64,000 nt of DNA from Anaerolineae bacterium (GCA_023382675.1 JAHDWN010000013.1:62860-126859), one strand, 5' to 3'. Positions 17,749 through 27,264 are shown, numbered from the stretch's first letter. Notes: generated by a model from the letters alone, not told the origin. Translations and numbers: made by a program.

Positions 17749-18666
17749 CTATCCAAACAACCCACGACGCATCGGTACACCATGCGTTAGCGTCGTCAAA
17801 GCGCCCGCCCAGGGATCATAGATCGGGCGCAGGTCTTCAAGCAGCGGCTTGAAATCACGCGGCTGCGCATGATGGTTGACGATCTCAAGATAGCCGCCGT
17901 GGCGCCGGAAGGCTGCCTGCACCTGCACCGGCGTCAAATCATCCCACTGCCACTTGTCCGTGACATAGAAATAGTAAATCGGATACAGCGCGGCAGTCAT
18001 GATCGAAACACCGCGCACTTCGTAAGTCCACAGATCGACACCCACATGCGCTGCGGCCTCGGCCATCAATACCAAGGCATTTACGGCGAGGAGTGTGCGC
18101 TTCATGCTCCCGCCGTCTTCCCCGGCGACTGCCAGATCGATGTGCCCGCGCGGACTGATGTCCTCGGCAATCGTCTGCCGGAACACGTCTGCGCCCTGTT
18201 CGACCGATTCGGCATTCTCGGCCACGATTCCGGCGACGAGCCGCAGTAAGCCGAGCCAGAGATGCTCAACATAAGCATCCGCCCGGATAGACGCGATCAA
18301 TTCCGCTGCCAAGGCCAGCCAATCATCCACAAATTGAGTGCGCGCAGCAGCGTCGATCTTATCGCGCACCATCTCGAAGATTTGCGCCACCATGACAGCT
18401 TCGGTGATCTGCTCTAAGGCAGGGCGATTGACATCGAGGCCGACGGACACGAACGTAGTGAGCGCATGACGCGCTCGGTCAGCGGCGGCCTCGTTCAACG
18501 TGAACCGGTAGCGCAGACCGTCCAGCTGCGCCGCTGCAAGTCCTCGCGCCTGGCGGCTATTCAAGTCGGCAAAAGCCGTTGAGAATGGTTCGTGATTGGC
18601 GTTTTTGCGCGCCTGATCGATATGAGTGGTCTCAAAAAAGAGACCACAGTGCTGAAATCCGACCAT
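17749..18666 (-). CDS. Alginate-lyase-like (alpha/alpha toroid) protein
   Basis: 305 residues from ATG 18666, which has GCAGGT upstream; a longer reading to 18741 would overlap the preceding gene by 55 bases. Helix-rich, with 'EDISPRGHIDLAVAGEDGGSMKRTLLAVNALVLMAEAAAHVGVDLWTY' region (in parts: 'NALVLMAEAAAHVGVDLWTY' and 'IMTAALYPIYYFY') that matches the core of the alginate lyase family, where the same place reads 'DGS.PLE..R...L.YS..NL.AL..LAE.A...GVDLW.Y'. No signal peptide is seen with this start, so it may act inside the cell on uronate oligomers, or it may have lost activity. Follows the beta-propeller gene with a 20-base gap. Confidence 0.65.
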   Translation of the reverse strand: MVGFQHCGLFFETTHIDQARKNANHEPFSTAFADLNSRQARGLAAAQLDGLRYRFTLNEAAADRARHALTTFVSVGLDVNRPALEQITEAVMVAQIFEMVRDKIDAAARTQFVDDWLALAAELIASIRADAYVEHLWLGLLRLVAGIVAENAESVEQGADVFRQTIAEDISPRGHIDLAVAGEDGGSMKRTLLAVNALVLMAEAAAHVGVDLWTYEVRGVSIMTAALYPIYYFYVTDKWQWDDLTPVQVQAAFRRHGGYLEIVNHHAQPRDFKPLLEDLRPIYDPWAGALTTLTHGVPMRRGLFG

Positions 18667-18686
18667 GTGACCTGCACTATGCTGTG

Positions 18687-19607
18687 CTAACCAGGAGTTG
18701 ATGCCGGTATCGCCTTCATTTTGCTCAAACTGGTCACACAAAGCAACCCAACCAGTCCAAAAGCGACGACGCCCCGATTATTGATTGCCAGTGTGCTGGG
18801 GACGAAATTGCCTGGCTGTAGCCCGGCAGCCGGGTTCAAGCGCCGGGCATCGGCAGCGAGATCAATGGCAAAGCGCTGATGCGTCGGAGAAAGTTCTTCT
18901 GTGCTGTAGGCACGGAGTACGCCGGTATCGGCATCACTGGTCATCAGCGTCTTGCCATCCGGGGACACAGCGCTCAGCCCTAGAGGATAATGAAGTTCCA
19001 TGCGGCAGAGAATTTTCCCGCCGGTATCAGCAACAACGATCTGTTTGCCATCGGAAACAACCAACTGCTTGCCGCCGTCCGGCACCAACACTGCCGGTGT
19101 GTACTCATTATCGAGGGATAAGCCCAGATCGAAGATGCCGACACGAATACGCTGCTGATAAACGTGCAGCCGTCCCTGCGTGTCGAGCGCGGCGACAAGA
19201 CCGAGCGTAAGATCCATGTCCAGCGCGACAAAGCGCGCGCCAGGTTCGATCTCAAGCGGATACTCTTTGCCACCGATCTCAATCGTCAGCGCGTTATCGT
19301 CCGTTTTTTGATACAGCCGGATATTGCCGTCCTCGGTCGTCATGATGGCGACGCCAGAGGTGCGAACGTAAGGCAGGTAAGCATCGTTGGGCGCGCGCAA
19401 GCCTTTCACAAAGGTGCGCCAGCGCTCGTCTTCATGATCGACCGCAGCCAGACTCTCCACCACCCGCTCGCCAAGAGACTTGCCGTTGCGTTGATCATAA
19501 TAGTGGACATGATCCGCCTGCGTCCAGACAGCCACAATACTCGTCGAATTGGTGAGCAGATCAACACGCCGGATAGTGGATTGGGGAAGCTGAATGCGCC
19601 AGGTCAT
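18687..19607 (-). CDS. Beta-propeller (WD40/YVTN-like) repeat protein
   Basis: 306 residues from ATG 19607. Repeating strand-turn units such as 'SGVAIMTTEDGNIRLYQ', 'LGLVAALDTQGRLHVYQQ', 'KQLVVSDGKQIVVADTGGKI' and 'LSAVSPDGKTLMTSDADTGVLRAY' indicate a propeller of about seven blades. No catalytic motif or signal peptide recognised. Paired with the alginate-lyase-like gene immediately downstream on the same strand, which suggests a shared operon but not a function. Confidence 0.7.
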   Translation of the reverse strand: MTWRIQLPQSTIRRVDLLTNSTSIVAVWTQADHVHYYDQRNGKSLGERVVESLAAVDHEDERWRTFVKGLRAPNDAYLPYVRTSGVAIMTTEDGNIRLYQKTDDNALTIEIGGKEYPLEIEPGARFVALDMDLTLGLVAALDTQGRLHVYQQRIRVGIFDLGLSLDNEYTPAVLVPDGGKQLVVSDGKQIVVADTGGKILCRMELHYPLGLSAVSPDGKTLMTSDADTGVLRAYSTEELSPTHQRFAIDLAADARRLNPAAGLQPGNFVPSTLAINNRGVVAFGLVGLLCVTSLSKMKAIPASTPG

Positions 19608-19747
19608 GAGCAAAATCAGGATAGAAATTCGATAGATTCACATTTCGCTCTTGTTGGCAGCATACAGCCAAAGTTTAAGAATGGCAAGCAATGAAGACAA
19701 TGCTCTGTCAATGCTTAAGCAAATTTCCCAACAGTTTGCTGGAATCG

Positions 19748-20701
19748 TTAACCTGTGACTGCCTCTGGGACATCCAAGCGGATGAGACCGCGCGGTGCAG
19801 TCAGAATGTAGCGCACGACAATCGCCGCGCTTTCGATGGTGCGCGCTTCCAATACGTCGCCGACCAGATAGTTGTAGACGTTCGGATCGTACTGCGGCTG
19901 GATGCCGCTGCCACCGCGATTCAGTTCCAGATGCGCCGCGACGGCCTGTGGGACTCGCAGTGTGAGCGCTCCGGTAAGCGATGTGATCGCACCCAGGACT
20001 TCACCAGGCTCAGAAAAACGCGGCTGATACTCCGGCAGCGTCACCACCACATCCCCGTTTGCCACATTGACGTTGAGGCGTTCCAACTGTGTCCCGCCCA
20101 GATTGAGCACGACATCGCCATCCTGGCTTTCGAAATCGATATCCAGGGGCAGATCCGGCGGCAAATCGAGACGCATTGTGCCCCGACCTACAGTTTCCAG
20201 GGATGGAACGGCGCTGAGGCGCACTTCCTCCAGCAGCAGCGTCACCGAATTATCGCTGCCGATCTCAAAACTGACATTGACCTGGTTATCCATGCTGCCG
20301 ACAAACTCACCACGGACAGCCGGTGACGGATCGAGCGAACGGCGCAGTTCAACGTCGGTCGCCAGCGTCAACACGCGAAGTCGAAGCAGAGTCACATCCG
20401 CTGACAGCGGCTGATCAATGGTCTGACGATTGTCTTCCCGCACCTGCTCGGAACGCGTGTTGAAGGCGTAAACGGCGATCCCGCCGACGAGCACAAGCGT
20501 CAACACCAGCGCGATCAACCGCCCAAACGGCAGACGATTGCGCAGCAGCGTCGCCAGCGCCAGCAGCACCAGCAGCGCCGGGGCTGCCCGCTGGATCACG
20601 TCGAAAGCATTGTCCGGTATCCAGCCAGCGGCCCGCGCTGCGAGGACAGCAGCAGCGGCCAGGAATATGAGACCCCAGATCGGATTGGTGCGACGCTGCA
20701 T
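19748..20701 (-). CDS. LiaF-like membrane protein with C-terminal adhesin-type beta domain
   Basis: 317 residues. Three hydrophobic helices in the first 80 residues, then an extracytoplasmic beta-rich part ('MRLDLPPDLPLDIDFESQDGDVVLNLGG', shown in part, 'LNVNVANGDVVVTLPEY', 'ITSLTGALTLRVPQAV') resembling the right-handed helical repeats of LiaF/DUF4097-type proteins. In Firmicutes LiaF restrains envelope-stress signalling; that role here is inferred. Stop-to-start spacing to the PspC gene upstream is one base, so they form an operon. Confidence 0.75.
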   Translation of the reverse strand: MQRRTNPIWGLIFLAAAAVLAARAAGWIPDNAFDVIQRAAPALLVLLALATLLRNRLPFGRLIALVLTLVLVGGIAVYAFNTRSEQVREDNRQTIDQPLSADVTLLRLRVLTLATDVELRRSLDPSPAVRGEFVGSMDNQVNVSFEIGSDNSVTLLLEEVRLSAVPSLETVGRGTMRLDLPPDLPLDIDFESQDGDVVLNLGGTQLERLNVNVANGDVVVTLPEYQPRFSEPGEVLGAITSLTGALTLRVPQAVAAHLELNRGGSGIQPQYDPNVYNYLVGDVLEARTIESAAIVVRYILTAPRGLIRLDVPEAVTG

Positions 20702-20702
20702 A

Positions 20703-21062
20703 TTACGCTCTTATCTGGCGCAGGAAAAACACCACTGCCATGACAAACACCAGCAGCGGCAGATAAAGCGATTCACCGCTCGCCGCTCGCAGCCACGACT
20801 GATCGCGACCAATCCAGAGCACAGCAGTGAACCCCATCATCAAGAATACGAGGGCGACTGGCACGCCACGCTGGCGGCTGGCAGCGGGCAACTCCTGCGG
20901 GGTTATCCACCACAATATAAGGTAGAGTACGCCAAACCCGCCCAGACTCGCCAGTGCCAGGACAGCAAAGAGGGCGCGAATGATCCAGGCATCGACACGC
21001 AGCGCCGATGCCAACCCGCCACAGACACCGCCCAGAACCCGATCCGTAAAACTCAGCAGCAT
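20703..21062 (-). CDS. PspC-domain membrane protein
   Basis: 119 residues. PspC signature 'DRVLGGVCGGLASALRVD' (about 6-24) followed by 'WIIRALFAVLALASLGGFGVLYLILWWI' containing the first membrane helix pair, then two more helices. PspC proteins sense or respond to envelope stress. Located one base ahead of the LiaF-like gene, a pairing seen in other Gram-positive-type envelopes. Confidence 0.87.
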   Translation of the reverse strand: MLLSFTDRVLGGVCGGLASALRVDAWIIRALFAVLALASLGGFGVLYLILWWITPQELPAASRQRGVPVALVFLMMGFTAVLWIGRDQSWLRAASGESLYLPLLVFVMAVVFFLRQIRA

Positions 21063-21147
21063 GACTCTTGTCCAGCCCGTGTCAAGTCGTTATGTAACAG
21101 CAACTATAACCGCCGACAGCGCGACATGACAAGCATATACAAGATAC

Positions 21148-21170
21148 GGGCGCTGTCAATTCCAGCGCCC
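21148..21170 (-). terminator. Hairpin after UDP-glucose dehydrogenase
   Basis: GGGCGCTG and CAGCGCCC, eight perfect pairs with a seven-base loop, seven bases beyond the stop of the dehydrogenase gene. The downstream T content is poor (GTATCTTGT), so termination strength is uncertain. Confidence 0.55.
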
Positions 21171-21176
21171 GGCAGG

Positions 21177-22517
21177 CTAAGACACCGACTCGCCGTTGTT
21201 ATTGTTGACACCCTTGCCCTGGAAACCGCGCCCGACCGCGCGATAGTTGAAGCCCAATTCGCGCATCATGTCCGGGTCATACAGATTGCGGCCATCGACC
21301 AGATTCGGCTGGCGCATACTATCGCGCAGACGGGCCATGTTCAACTGCTTGAATTCGTTCCACGGGGTCGCGATGACCAGGGCATCTGCGCCATCTGCGG
21401 CGGCATAGGCGCTGTCCACCATCGTCACTTCGGGCAGCATCCGCGCCGAATTCTCCATCGCCACCGGATCGTAAGCCCGCACGATAGCGCCGCGATTGAC
21501 CAATTGACGCGCGATGGAAATCGCCGGTGATTCGCGAACGTCGTCCGTGTTTTCCTTGAACGCCAGGCCGAGAACGCCGACGACCTGCTCTTGCAGCGGG
21601 CCGAGCAAATCGGTCAGCTTGAGCAAGATGTGCTTGCGCTGGAAATCGTTGACCTCCATGACTGCATTCAGCAGTTGCGGATGCGTGCCATACGTCTGCG
21701 CCATGTAGGCCAGCGCTTTCACGTCCTTGGGGAAGCAGCTTCCGCCAAAGCCGACACCGGCCTGGAGGAACTGCGGTCCAATGCGCTTGTCCAACCCCAT
21801 GCCGCGCGCAACTTCCATTACATCTGCGCCCAGCTTTTCGCACATGATCGAAATCTCGTTGATGAAGCTGATGCGCGTCGCCAGGAAAGCATTCGAGGCG
21901 TACTTGATCATTTCGGCGGTACGAATGTCGGTGATGACCGTCGGCGCTTTGAGCGGTGTGTACAGGTCGGCGACCGCTTCTGCAGCCCCACGATCAAGCG
22001 AGCCGAAAACATTGCGATCCGGATTCATGAAGTCCGATACCGCAGCGCCCTCGCGCAAGAATTCAGGGCAGCTCACCACCGCAAATGGGATCGGTTCAGG
22101 CTGTGCGCGCCGGATGATGTCCGACACCCAGTCGCCTGTGCCCACGGGCACTGTCGACTTATTGATGACGATGAGTTTGCGTTTCATCGTCGTCGCAATC
22201 GTTTCGGCAGCCGAGCGGACGTACTTGAGATCGGCCTCTCCATCGACGCCTTCAGGCGTGCCAACGCAGATAAAGACGAATTCCGCGTCCTGCATCCCCT
22301 CCTCATAAGAGGTGGTGAATTGGAGACGCCCGGCGCGCATATTGCGCTCGACCAATTCGTCCAATCCGGGTTCGTAAATGGGCATTTCGCCCTTCTTCAG
22401 CATCTCGATGCGCTCAGGGTTAATGTCAACGCCCACCACATGATTGCCGAGATCGGCAAAGCCGGTCGCGGTCACCAGGCCGACATACCCCGTACCGATC
22501 ACACATATATATTTCAT
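21177..22517 (-). CDS. ugd: UDP-glucose 6-dehydrogenase
   Basis: 446 residues. N-terminal NAD site '[19 protein letters not shown]', catalytic cysteine in '[16 protein letters not shown]', and the C-terminal UDP-binding domain with '[17 protein letters not shown]'. It oxidises UDP-glucose twice to UDP-glucuronate, a precursor of acidic surface glycans. It ends a minus-strand run with the FAD oxidoreductase and the flippase-like gene, consistent with envelope glycan or glycolipid synthesis. Confidence 0.95.
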   Translation of the reverse strand: MKYICVIGTGYVGLVTATGFADLGNHVVGVDINPERIEMLKKGEMPIYEPGLDELVERNMRAGRLQFTTSYEEGMQDAEFVFICVGTPEGVDGEADLKYVRSAAETIATTMKRKLIVINKSTVPVGTGDWVSDIIRRAQPEPIPFAVVSCPEFLREGAAVSDFMNPDRNVFGSLDRGAAEAVADLYTPLKAPTVITDIRTAEMIKYASNAFLATRISFINEISIMCEKLGADVMEVARGMGLDKRIGPQFLQAGVGFGGSCFPKDVKALAYMAQTYGTHPQLLNAVMEVNDFQRKHILLKLTDLLGPLQEQVVGVLGLAFKENTDDVRESPAISIARQLVNRGAIVRAYDPVAMENSARMLPEVTMVDSAYAAADGADALVIATPWNEFKQLNMARLRDSMRQPNLVDGRNLYDPDMMRELGFNYRAVGRGFQGKGVNNNNGESVS

Positions 22518-22616
22518 CAGTCAATGACCTCGTGCTTTCTGTCATTTCCAGCGCCACTCCAGCGCCGGCCTATTCGCTGATTCATAGAATTGCCCGGCAT
22601 TCCACCAGGCATAAAC

Positions 22617-23936
22617 TCACGCCATAGCGATCTTCGCGACTCGCCGCCCGATCTCGACGGCGTAATTGGTGCCGCGATCCCACGGATAAACCTGGCTCAT
22701 GCTCGCCCAGAACAGGCCCGGCAGAGGCGTTTCGAGCGGCGGGATGCGCTGGCTGTGCTCAATTCCAGGGACTGGCTGCGCATAGGGCGCACGGAACAGC
22801 CAGGATTTGCGCACCCATTCCGGCTTGAATGCCGGATTGATGGTCGGCAGCACAGCCGTGAAGCGCTCGAAGATTTCCTGTTCGCTCATGCGGAAATATT
22901 CATGATCCGATGGAACATAATCGCCACAGTAAACGAGGTAGTCGCCGCCATAATGCGAACGATCCATCCAGTTGGTGTGCTCCACCAGCGCCAGAAACGG
23001 AAACCGGCTCTCGTGTTTGTTGGGATTGGTCGCAGGCAGATTCAGCCAGTAGGTTCCATCCGTCAGCAGCGGCTGCTTGAGGGCCAGCACCAGACACAAC
23101 GCGCCGATGCTGCGCAATTCCGCCGCCTGGCGTCCATAATCCGTGTCGCGGAGCTGCGGGGTCATGCGCAGCAGCAAGCCCGGCGATGTCGTCGTCACCA
23201 CGCGATCAAAAGTGACCGACTCGCCCTCGATACTTAATCTCGGCTCGCCAGCCTGGACATCGATCTGCTGCACCGGTGTATTCAGGCGGATGGTGACACC
23301 CTTGTCGGTCAGTTTCTGAGCGAACGCATCGAGAAACGCCTGAAAGCCGCCCTCGAAGATGCCCAATCGCTGGCTGCGCGCCCGAATGCGCGCCCACATC
23401 CAGGCCATATTCACCTGCGTGTAGAGATCGCTGAACTTGCCGATCAGCAACGGCTTCCAAAGCGTGTTGTACGCTTCTACGCCCATGTAGCGGCGCAGCC
23501 AGGCATCGGCGGTGGTGCGTTCCAGTGTGCGCCAGTCCGTGCTCAAGAACTTGAGATAGACCCCGGCGAGACCGAGGCGAAACAGCCCGATCAATGACAT
23601 GGGCAGCCCAAGCATGGAAGCGTTCATTTCCGAGCGGTAGATCTTGCCGTTAATCCAATAACTGGTCTTGGGGTGCGGAAACAGGATTTTGTCGCGCAGG
23701 CCCAGTTCTTCTGCCAGCTCGAGGAGATCTGCATCAGTCTCGAACCAGTGATGATAGAATTTCTCCATCCACCAATCCCAACCGTCGTCGCGAAAGCCAC
23801 CGGCCAGCCCGCCAACGCGCTCCTCCGCCTCGTAAATCGTGACCTGATGGCCGGCGCCTACAAACTCCCAGGCTGCTGCCAGCCCGGCAGCGCCCGCGCC
23901 GATTATCCCGACGTTCAGTTTGTCATTCTGAGTCAT
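22617..23936 (-). CDS. FAD-dependent amine-oxidase-like oxidoreductase
   Basis: 439 residues. Rossmann FAD motif 'VGIIGAGAAGLAAAWEFVGAGHQVTIYEAEERVGG' (in parts: GAGAAGLAAAWEF, EAEERVGGLAGG) with a C-terminal 'DRGTNYAVEIGRRVAKIAM' FAD loop. The 'WWMEKFYHHWF' and 'KTSYWINGKIY' segments resemble UDP-galactopyranose-mutase/protoporphyrinogen-oxidase-like proteins common in surface-polysaccharide regions. The true reaction is unknown. Located between the flippase-like gene (29-base gap) and ugd (99-base gap), all minus strand. Confidence 0.82.
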   Translation of the reverse strand: MTQNDKLNVGIIGAGAAGLAAAWEFVGAGHQVTIYEAEERVGGLAGGFRDDGWDWWMEKFYHHWFETDADLLELAEELGLRDKILFPHPKTSYWINGKIYRSEMNASMLGLPMSLIGLFRLGLAGVYLKFLSTDWRTLERTTADAWLRRYMGVEAYNTLWKPLLIGKFSDLYTQVNMAWMWARIRARSQRLGIFEGGFQAFLDAFAQKLTDKGVTIRLNTPVQQIDVQAGEPRLSIEGESVTFDRVVTTTSPGLLLRMTPQLRDTDYGRQAAELRSIGALCLVLALKQPLLTDGTYWLNLPATNPNKHESRFPFLALVEHTNWMDRSHYGGDYLVYCGDYVPSDHEYFRMSEQEIFERFTAVLPTINPAFKPEWVRKSWLFRAPYAQPVPGIEHSQRIPPLETPLPGLFWASMSQVYPWDRGTNYAVEIGRRVAKIAMA

Positions 23937-23965
23937 CTACGCTTCTATTCTCTTCTGTTTCGCGA

Positions 23966-24961
23966 TTACGCACTGATCGTCGCCTGGCGCGCGCGGGCGA
24001 AAATCTGCAATCCAAGGCCGCGCCGCACGAGCAAGATGAAGCCCAGGATAGTCGGCGGCAGCCAGATGACCGCGTGAACCACGAACGCATAGGCCAATGC
24101 CAGATCGTCTGCAACACCTACGCCGGTCAATACCGTCTTGACCGATGCTTCAAAGACGCCGATTTGCCCCGGCGACGCCGGAATGACACCGGCAAGATTG
24201 ACTGCCCCACAAATAACCAGCATCACCAGAAAACCAACATGAATATCAAAGGCCAGCCCGACCAACCAGTACACCAGCGCATTGAAAAGCCAGGTCAATA
24301 GCGAACCGGCGACTGCGCCAACCAACTGTCGAACACTGCGCAGACCGGTCAGGCCATCAATCACGTCTTCGCTCAGCTTCAACACCAGCGCCGCTAACGA
24401 TTCCGGCAGTAGCCGGGCGAAAAATCCAGTCAGTGCCCGCAGCAGTCCCGGCTTGAGCGCAAAAACCACAAATGCCACCAGGGCGACAGCGAAAAGGGCG
24501 GTTGTCGCCGTGAAAACAATGCGCAAGCTCGCTGACTCGACCTCGATAAATTGCAGCGGAATGACAATAAACCCCAGCATGACGAAGCCATCGAAGATGC
24601 GCTCGATAAACACTGTCGTCGATGTCCTGGCGACCGGTACCTGATAATCCCGCTGCATCAAGAAGACGCGCAAGACCTCACCGGCACGCAGGGGATAAAC
24701 GTTATTGCCCATGTAGGTGATGGCATAAAGCTGCGCCAGGTAACTGAGCGGAATTTTCGCCGTCGTCGGCAGCAAAAAGCTCCAGCGCCAGGCGATCAGA
24801 AGCATAGAAATATAGAAGACGAGCGCCCCTAGCAAGAGCCAGCCGGGTTGTGCGCGCTGAATATACTCCCAGACGACTGATGGATTTAAGCCCTGAAACG
24901 CAATCCACAGGAACAAGGCACTGACGAGTATCCCAACCAGGATAAGCAGTTTTTGACGCAT
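23966..24961 (-). CDS. Lysylphosphatidylglycerol-synthase TM-region/flippase-like membrane protein
   Basis: 331 residues with about eight hydrophobic helices. The family's 'YAITYMGNNVYPLRAGEVLRVFLM' signature (shown in parts: 'YMGNNVYPLRAGE') and 'GVIPASPGQIGVFEA' are present. It matches the UPF0104/AglD-like membrane part of MprF without the catalytic synthase domain; such proteins are thought to help move or attach lipid-linked groups. First gene of the cluster ending in ugd. Confidence 0.88.
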   Translation of the reverse strand: MRQKLLILVGILVSALFLWIAFQGLNPSVVWEYIQRAQPGWLLLGALVFYISMLLIAWRWSFLLPTTAKIPLSYLAQLYAITYMGNNVYPLRAGEVLRVFLMQRDYQVPVARTSTTVFIERIFDGFVMLGFIVIPLQFIEVESASLRIVFTATTALFAVALVAFVVFALKPGLLRALTGFFARLLPESLAALVLKLSEDVIDGLTGLRSVRQLVGAVAGSLLTWLFNALVYWLVGLAFDIHVGFLVMLVICGAVNLAGVIPASPGQIGVFEASVKTVLTGVGVADDLALAYAFVVHAVIWLPPTILGFILLVRRGLGLQIFARARQATISA

Positions 24962-25289
24962 AAGGGTCCGAAAGTGAATTCCCTGTATCTACCGGTAACT
25001 CGTTTCCACGCAGATGAGCGCTGCCGGGGTAACTCGTCAGCGCCAACAAACTGTCGCATCCACTGAGCGAATGCCCCAAACAGGTTCTTAGCAATGCACC
25101 GTTTTCATTGTAGCAGCAAGAAGAAACGCAATACAGCTTGAACACGTAAGGTTTGTATCACGTCCATCCCGACATGCCGATTCTTATACCCATATACCCA
25201 TGCACATTGGCAAATACTCACCGACTTGAGTTTCAAACAGGATAGGTTTACACTTTGGGCAACTTTCGAGCGAAGGAAGGGTGTGTCTG
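24962..25289. other. Intergenic region between divergent genes
   Basis: 328 bases, more AT-rich than the flanks. It carries a promoter-like pair for the small acidic-protein gene at 25226-25254. Short 'ATACCCATATACCCATG' repeats occur near 25185-25202. No gene with a ribosome site and no strong hairpin was found in it. Confidence 0.5.
25226..25254 (+). promoter_or_regulatory. Possible promoter of the small acidic-protein gene
   Basis: TTGAGT at 25226-25231, 17-base spacer, TACACT at 25249-25254; four of six matches in each element's weaker half. It lies 36 bases ahead of the ATG at 25290. Confidence 0.4.
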
Positions 25290-25655
25290 ATGGATGACAA
25301 TCCCACCTCCCCTGGTGCCTTCGATGACCCAGAGTGGCTGGAAGAATTCCAGGAGCTGGCGAATCGCACATTGAGCGAGCTTGACGATAGTGCATCCTGC
25401 GAACAGGTGCATCCGATCATCGCAAGCTGGTATGAAAAGCTGATGCAGGGTGAGCCACCGGACTCACGCGACTCGATCCTTCAAGCGATGGCCTGCTTGA
25501 GCAGCGAGATCATGAATCAGGTACCCGATGATGCCTTCGAGGATCTGATGGAGTTCATGAGTGAGGATGAACTGGCAGGCTGGATCGAGTACATCCTGAT
25601 GGTTGGTCGCGCTTTCGAAATCGCTCTACGAAACGGTCAGTTCGACGATCTCTAG
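25290..25655 (+). CDS. Small acidic protein of unknown function
   Basis: 121 residues, not recognised. ATG 25290 has GGAAGG nine bases upstream. Very acidic (many Asp/Glu throughout), predicted helical, with 'DPEWLEEFQELANRTLSEL' and 'DDAFEDLMEFMSEDELAGW'; no signal peptide, membrane segment or cysteine motif. Its stop shares the palindrome CTAG with the stop of the convergent bactofilin-like gene. Confidence 0.7.
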   Translation: MDDNPTSPGAFDDPEWLEEFQELANRTLSELDDSASCEQVHPIIASWYEKLMQGEPPDSRDSILQAMACLSSEIMNQVPDDAFEDLMEFMSEDELAGWIEYILMVGRAFEIALRNGQFDDL

Positions 25656-27130
25656 TTGTCGTCCCACCACTGAAATCCTGGCGGAAGATTATCCATGCCC
25701 GGGCCATTTGATCCGCTGTCAAGCATGGGCGGTGGATAATGGCGTGCTTCTTCGGAGCGGCTCGGCAGGCTGGTTGATGGTGAGATGCGCACGATTGAAA
25801 GTCGCCGCCGCGCCTCGAAGTAGCCTTGCAAGTGCGTCAGAATTGCGCCCAACCCCAAAAACGCCGCCACGGCGCTGAGCAACCAGCCGATCACCGGCAG
25901 CGAGAACAGTAGCGCCAGCAGGAAACATCCCACCAGCAACTCAACATAGACATTGATATTCGGCCCGGTGCGGCTGCGCAGCAAACGCAATATGAACCGG
26001 CCAAGGCCCAAACAGGCCAAAGCACGCGCCACGAAAATGGCAATAAAGTAAAACACGCTGGCGAAACCGACGTTTGCGACCCCCAACAGTGCCCCCCCCG
26101 CAAGCGTAAAATCGCCCAACTGAAGCAGGCCCAGCGCAAAAATCACGAGCAGACTCAGCAGCGCAATGATGACCAGCACCGGGAAAGAGGCAATAAACGT
26201 GACGAGGCCCAGGCCCAGGCTGGGCAACGGGCGTGCTGTCAACGAGCGCAAGAGGGCTTGCATTGCGCCGGGAATCAGCAGCAGAGCCAACGCGCCCACC
26301 AGCGCCAGTGACAGGAATTCGCGCAGTGCCTGGCGCAGAAAAATCCCTAACTCGCGGCTGGCATCTTCCGGCTCAGTGATAGCCGCAATTTGTGTCAGAT
26401 CAGGTTGGACAATCACGGGCGTATAAATCGGCGTACTCGCCAGTGTCCCGTCGATGATACCTTCGGAGGGTGCTGAATAACTCAACCGCCCCTCGATAGA
26501 CGCTGTTTCGCCCACGCGCAATCCTGGTCGCACGAGCGTTAGATCGATGGGCAGGAGCGTCAAAAACGTCTGTAGCTCGGTCACACCTGAGGACTGCGAA
26601 TCACCAACATCTGCCGTCACATCGCCAGCGACTGCCCCATCGATTTGCAGAGCTGACCCCCAGAAATTCACCTCGCCGCCAACCGCACCATTCAATAACA
26701 ATTGATAACCGGCAGCAATCACGCTGTTGGGAATCCGTGCGCCGGTCGCTACGGTTGTGCTCAAGCTGGCCGACAGCAAATCTGCCTTGTCATTGGACAA
26801 TTCGGCTGTAGTGGACATTTCCATCGCCGGCCCCACAAAGTGCAGGCTACCACCGAGGCGACCGCTCACCGTCAGTTGCCCGGCAAGCAAATAGACATCG
26901 CCATCGACAGTGCCGTTGATTTCTGCGGTCGTGGCTGCGCCTAAGATGTTGCCTTGTACTTGACCATCGATGACCAACGTGCGGCAGAGAACAAACAGAT
27001 CGTTACGGACGGTTTCTGTCGGCGCGATCTTGCATTGATCGCCTTGAAGCACGTCGCGCGCCTCGGCAACCGATACACCAAAGAAGCAGAGAAACACGAA
27101 GACTGCGACAAAAACTCGTGACATATGCAT
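25652..27130 (-). CDS. Bactofilin-like exported domain fused to a multi-helix membrane region
   Basis: 492 residues; ATG 27130 has GGAG seven bases upstream. Signal peptide (about 1-24), then an extracytoplasmic beta-helix with repeated 'I(D/N)G.V.G(D/N)' turns ('VIDGQVQGNILG', 'EINGTVDGDVYLLAGQL', 'LLNGAVGGEVNFWG', 'QIDGAVAGDVTADVG') like polymer-forming bactofilins, then about six membrane helices (from about 270 to 440) and a short Pro/Ser tail. It could lay down a scaffold outside or within the envelope; this is inferred. Convergent with the small acidic gene, sharing a four-base stop overlap. Confidence 0.78.
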   Translation of the reverse strand: MHMSRVFVAVFVFLCFFGVSVAEARDVLQGDQCKIAPTETVRNDLFVLCRTLVIDGQVQGNILGAATTAEINGTVDGDVYLLAGQLTVSGRLGGSLHFVGPAMEMSTTAELSNDKADLLSASLSTTVATGARIPNSVIAAGYQLLLNGAVGGEVNFWGSALQIDGAVAGDVTADVGDSQSSGVTELQTFLTLLPIDLTLVRPGLRVGETASIEGRLSYSAPSEGIIDGTLASTPIYTPVIVQPDLTQIAAITEPEDASRELGIFLRQALREFLSLALVGALALLLIPGAMQALLRSLTARPLPSLGLGLVTFIASFPVLVIIALLSLLVIFALGLLQLGDFTLAGGALLGVANVGFASVFYFIAIFVARALACLGLGRFILRLLRSRTGPNINVYVELLVGCFLLALLFSLPVIGWLLSAVAAFLGLGAILTHLQGYFEARRRLSIVRISPSTSLPSRSEEARHYPPPMLDSGSNGPGMDNLPPGFQWWDDN

Positions 27131-27264
27131 AAATCGTCTCCAACATTTGCCACGATTGTACTCTGCCCCCGGTTCAGTGCAATTGTCCTATCCTTAGATG
27201 AACGGACTTCGGTTTATAATGGTATATAAATATTCTGAAATTCGGACAGCACACCCAAACATTC

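Noticed and set aside
21591-22580. Plus-strand open frame, 329 codons
   Set aside because: Antisense to ugd, which has all catalytic motifs.
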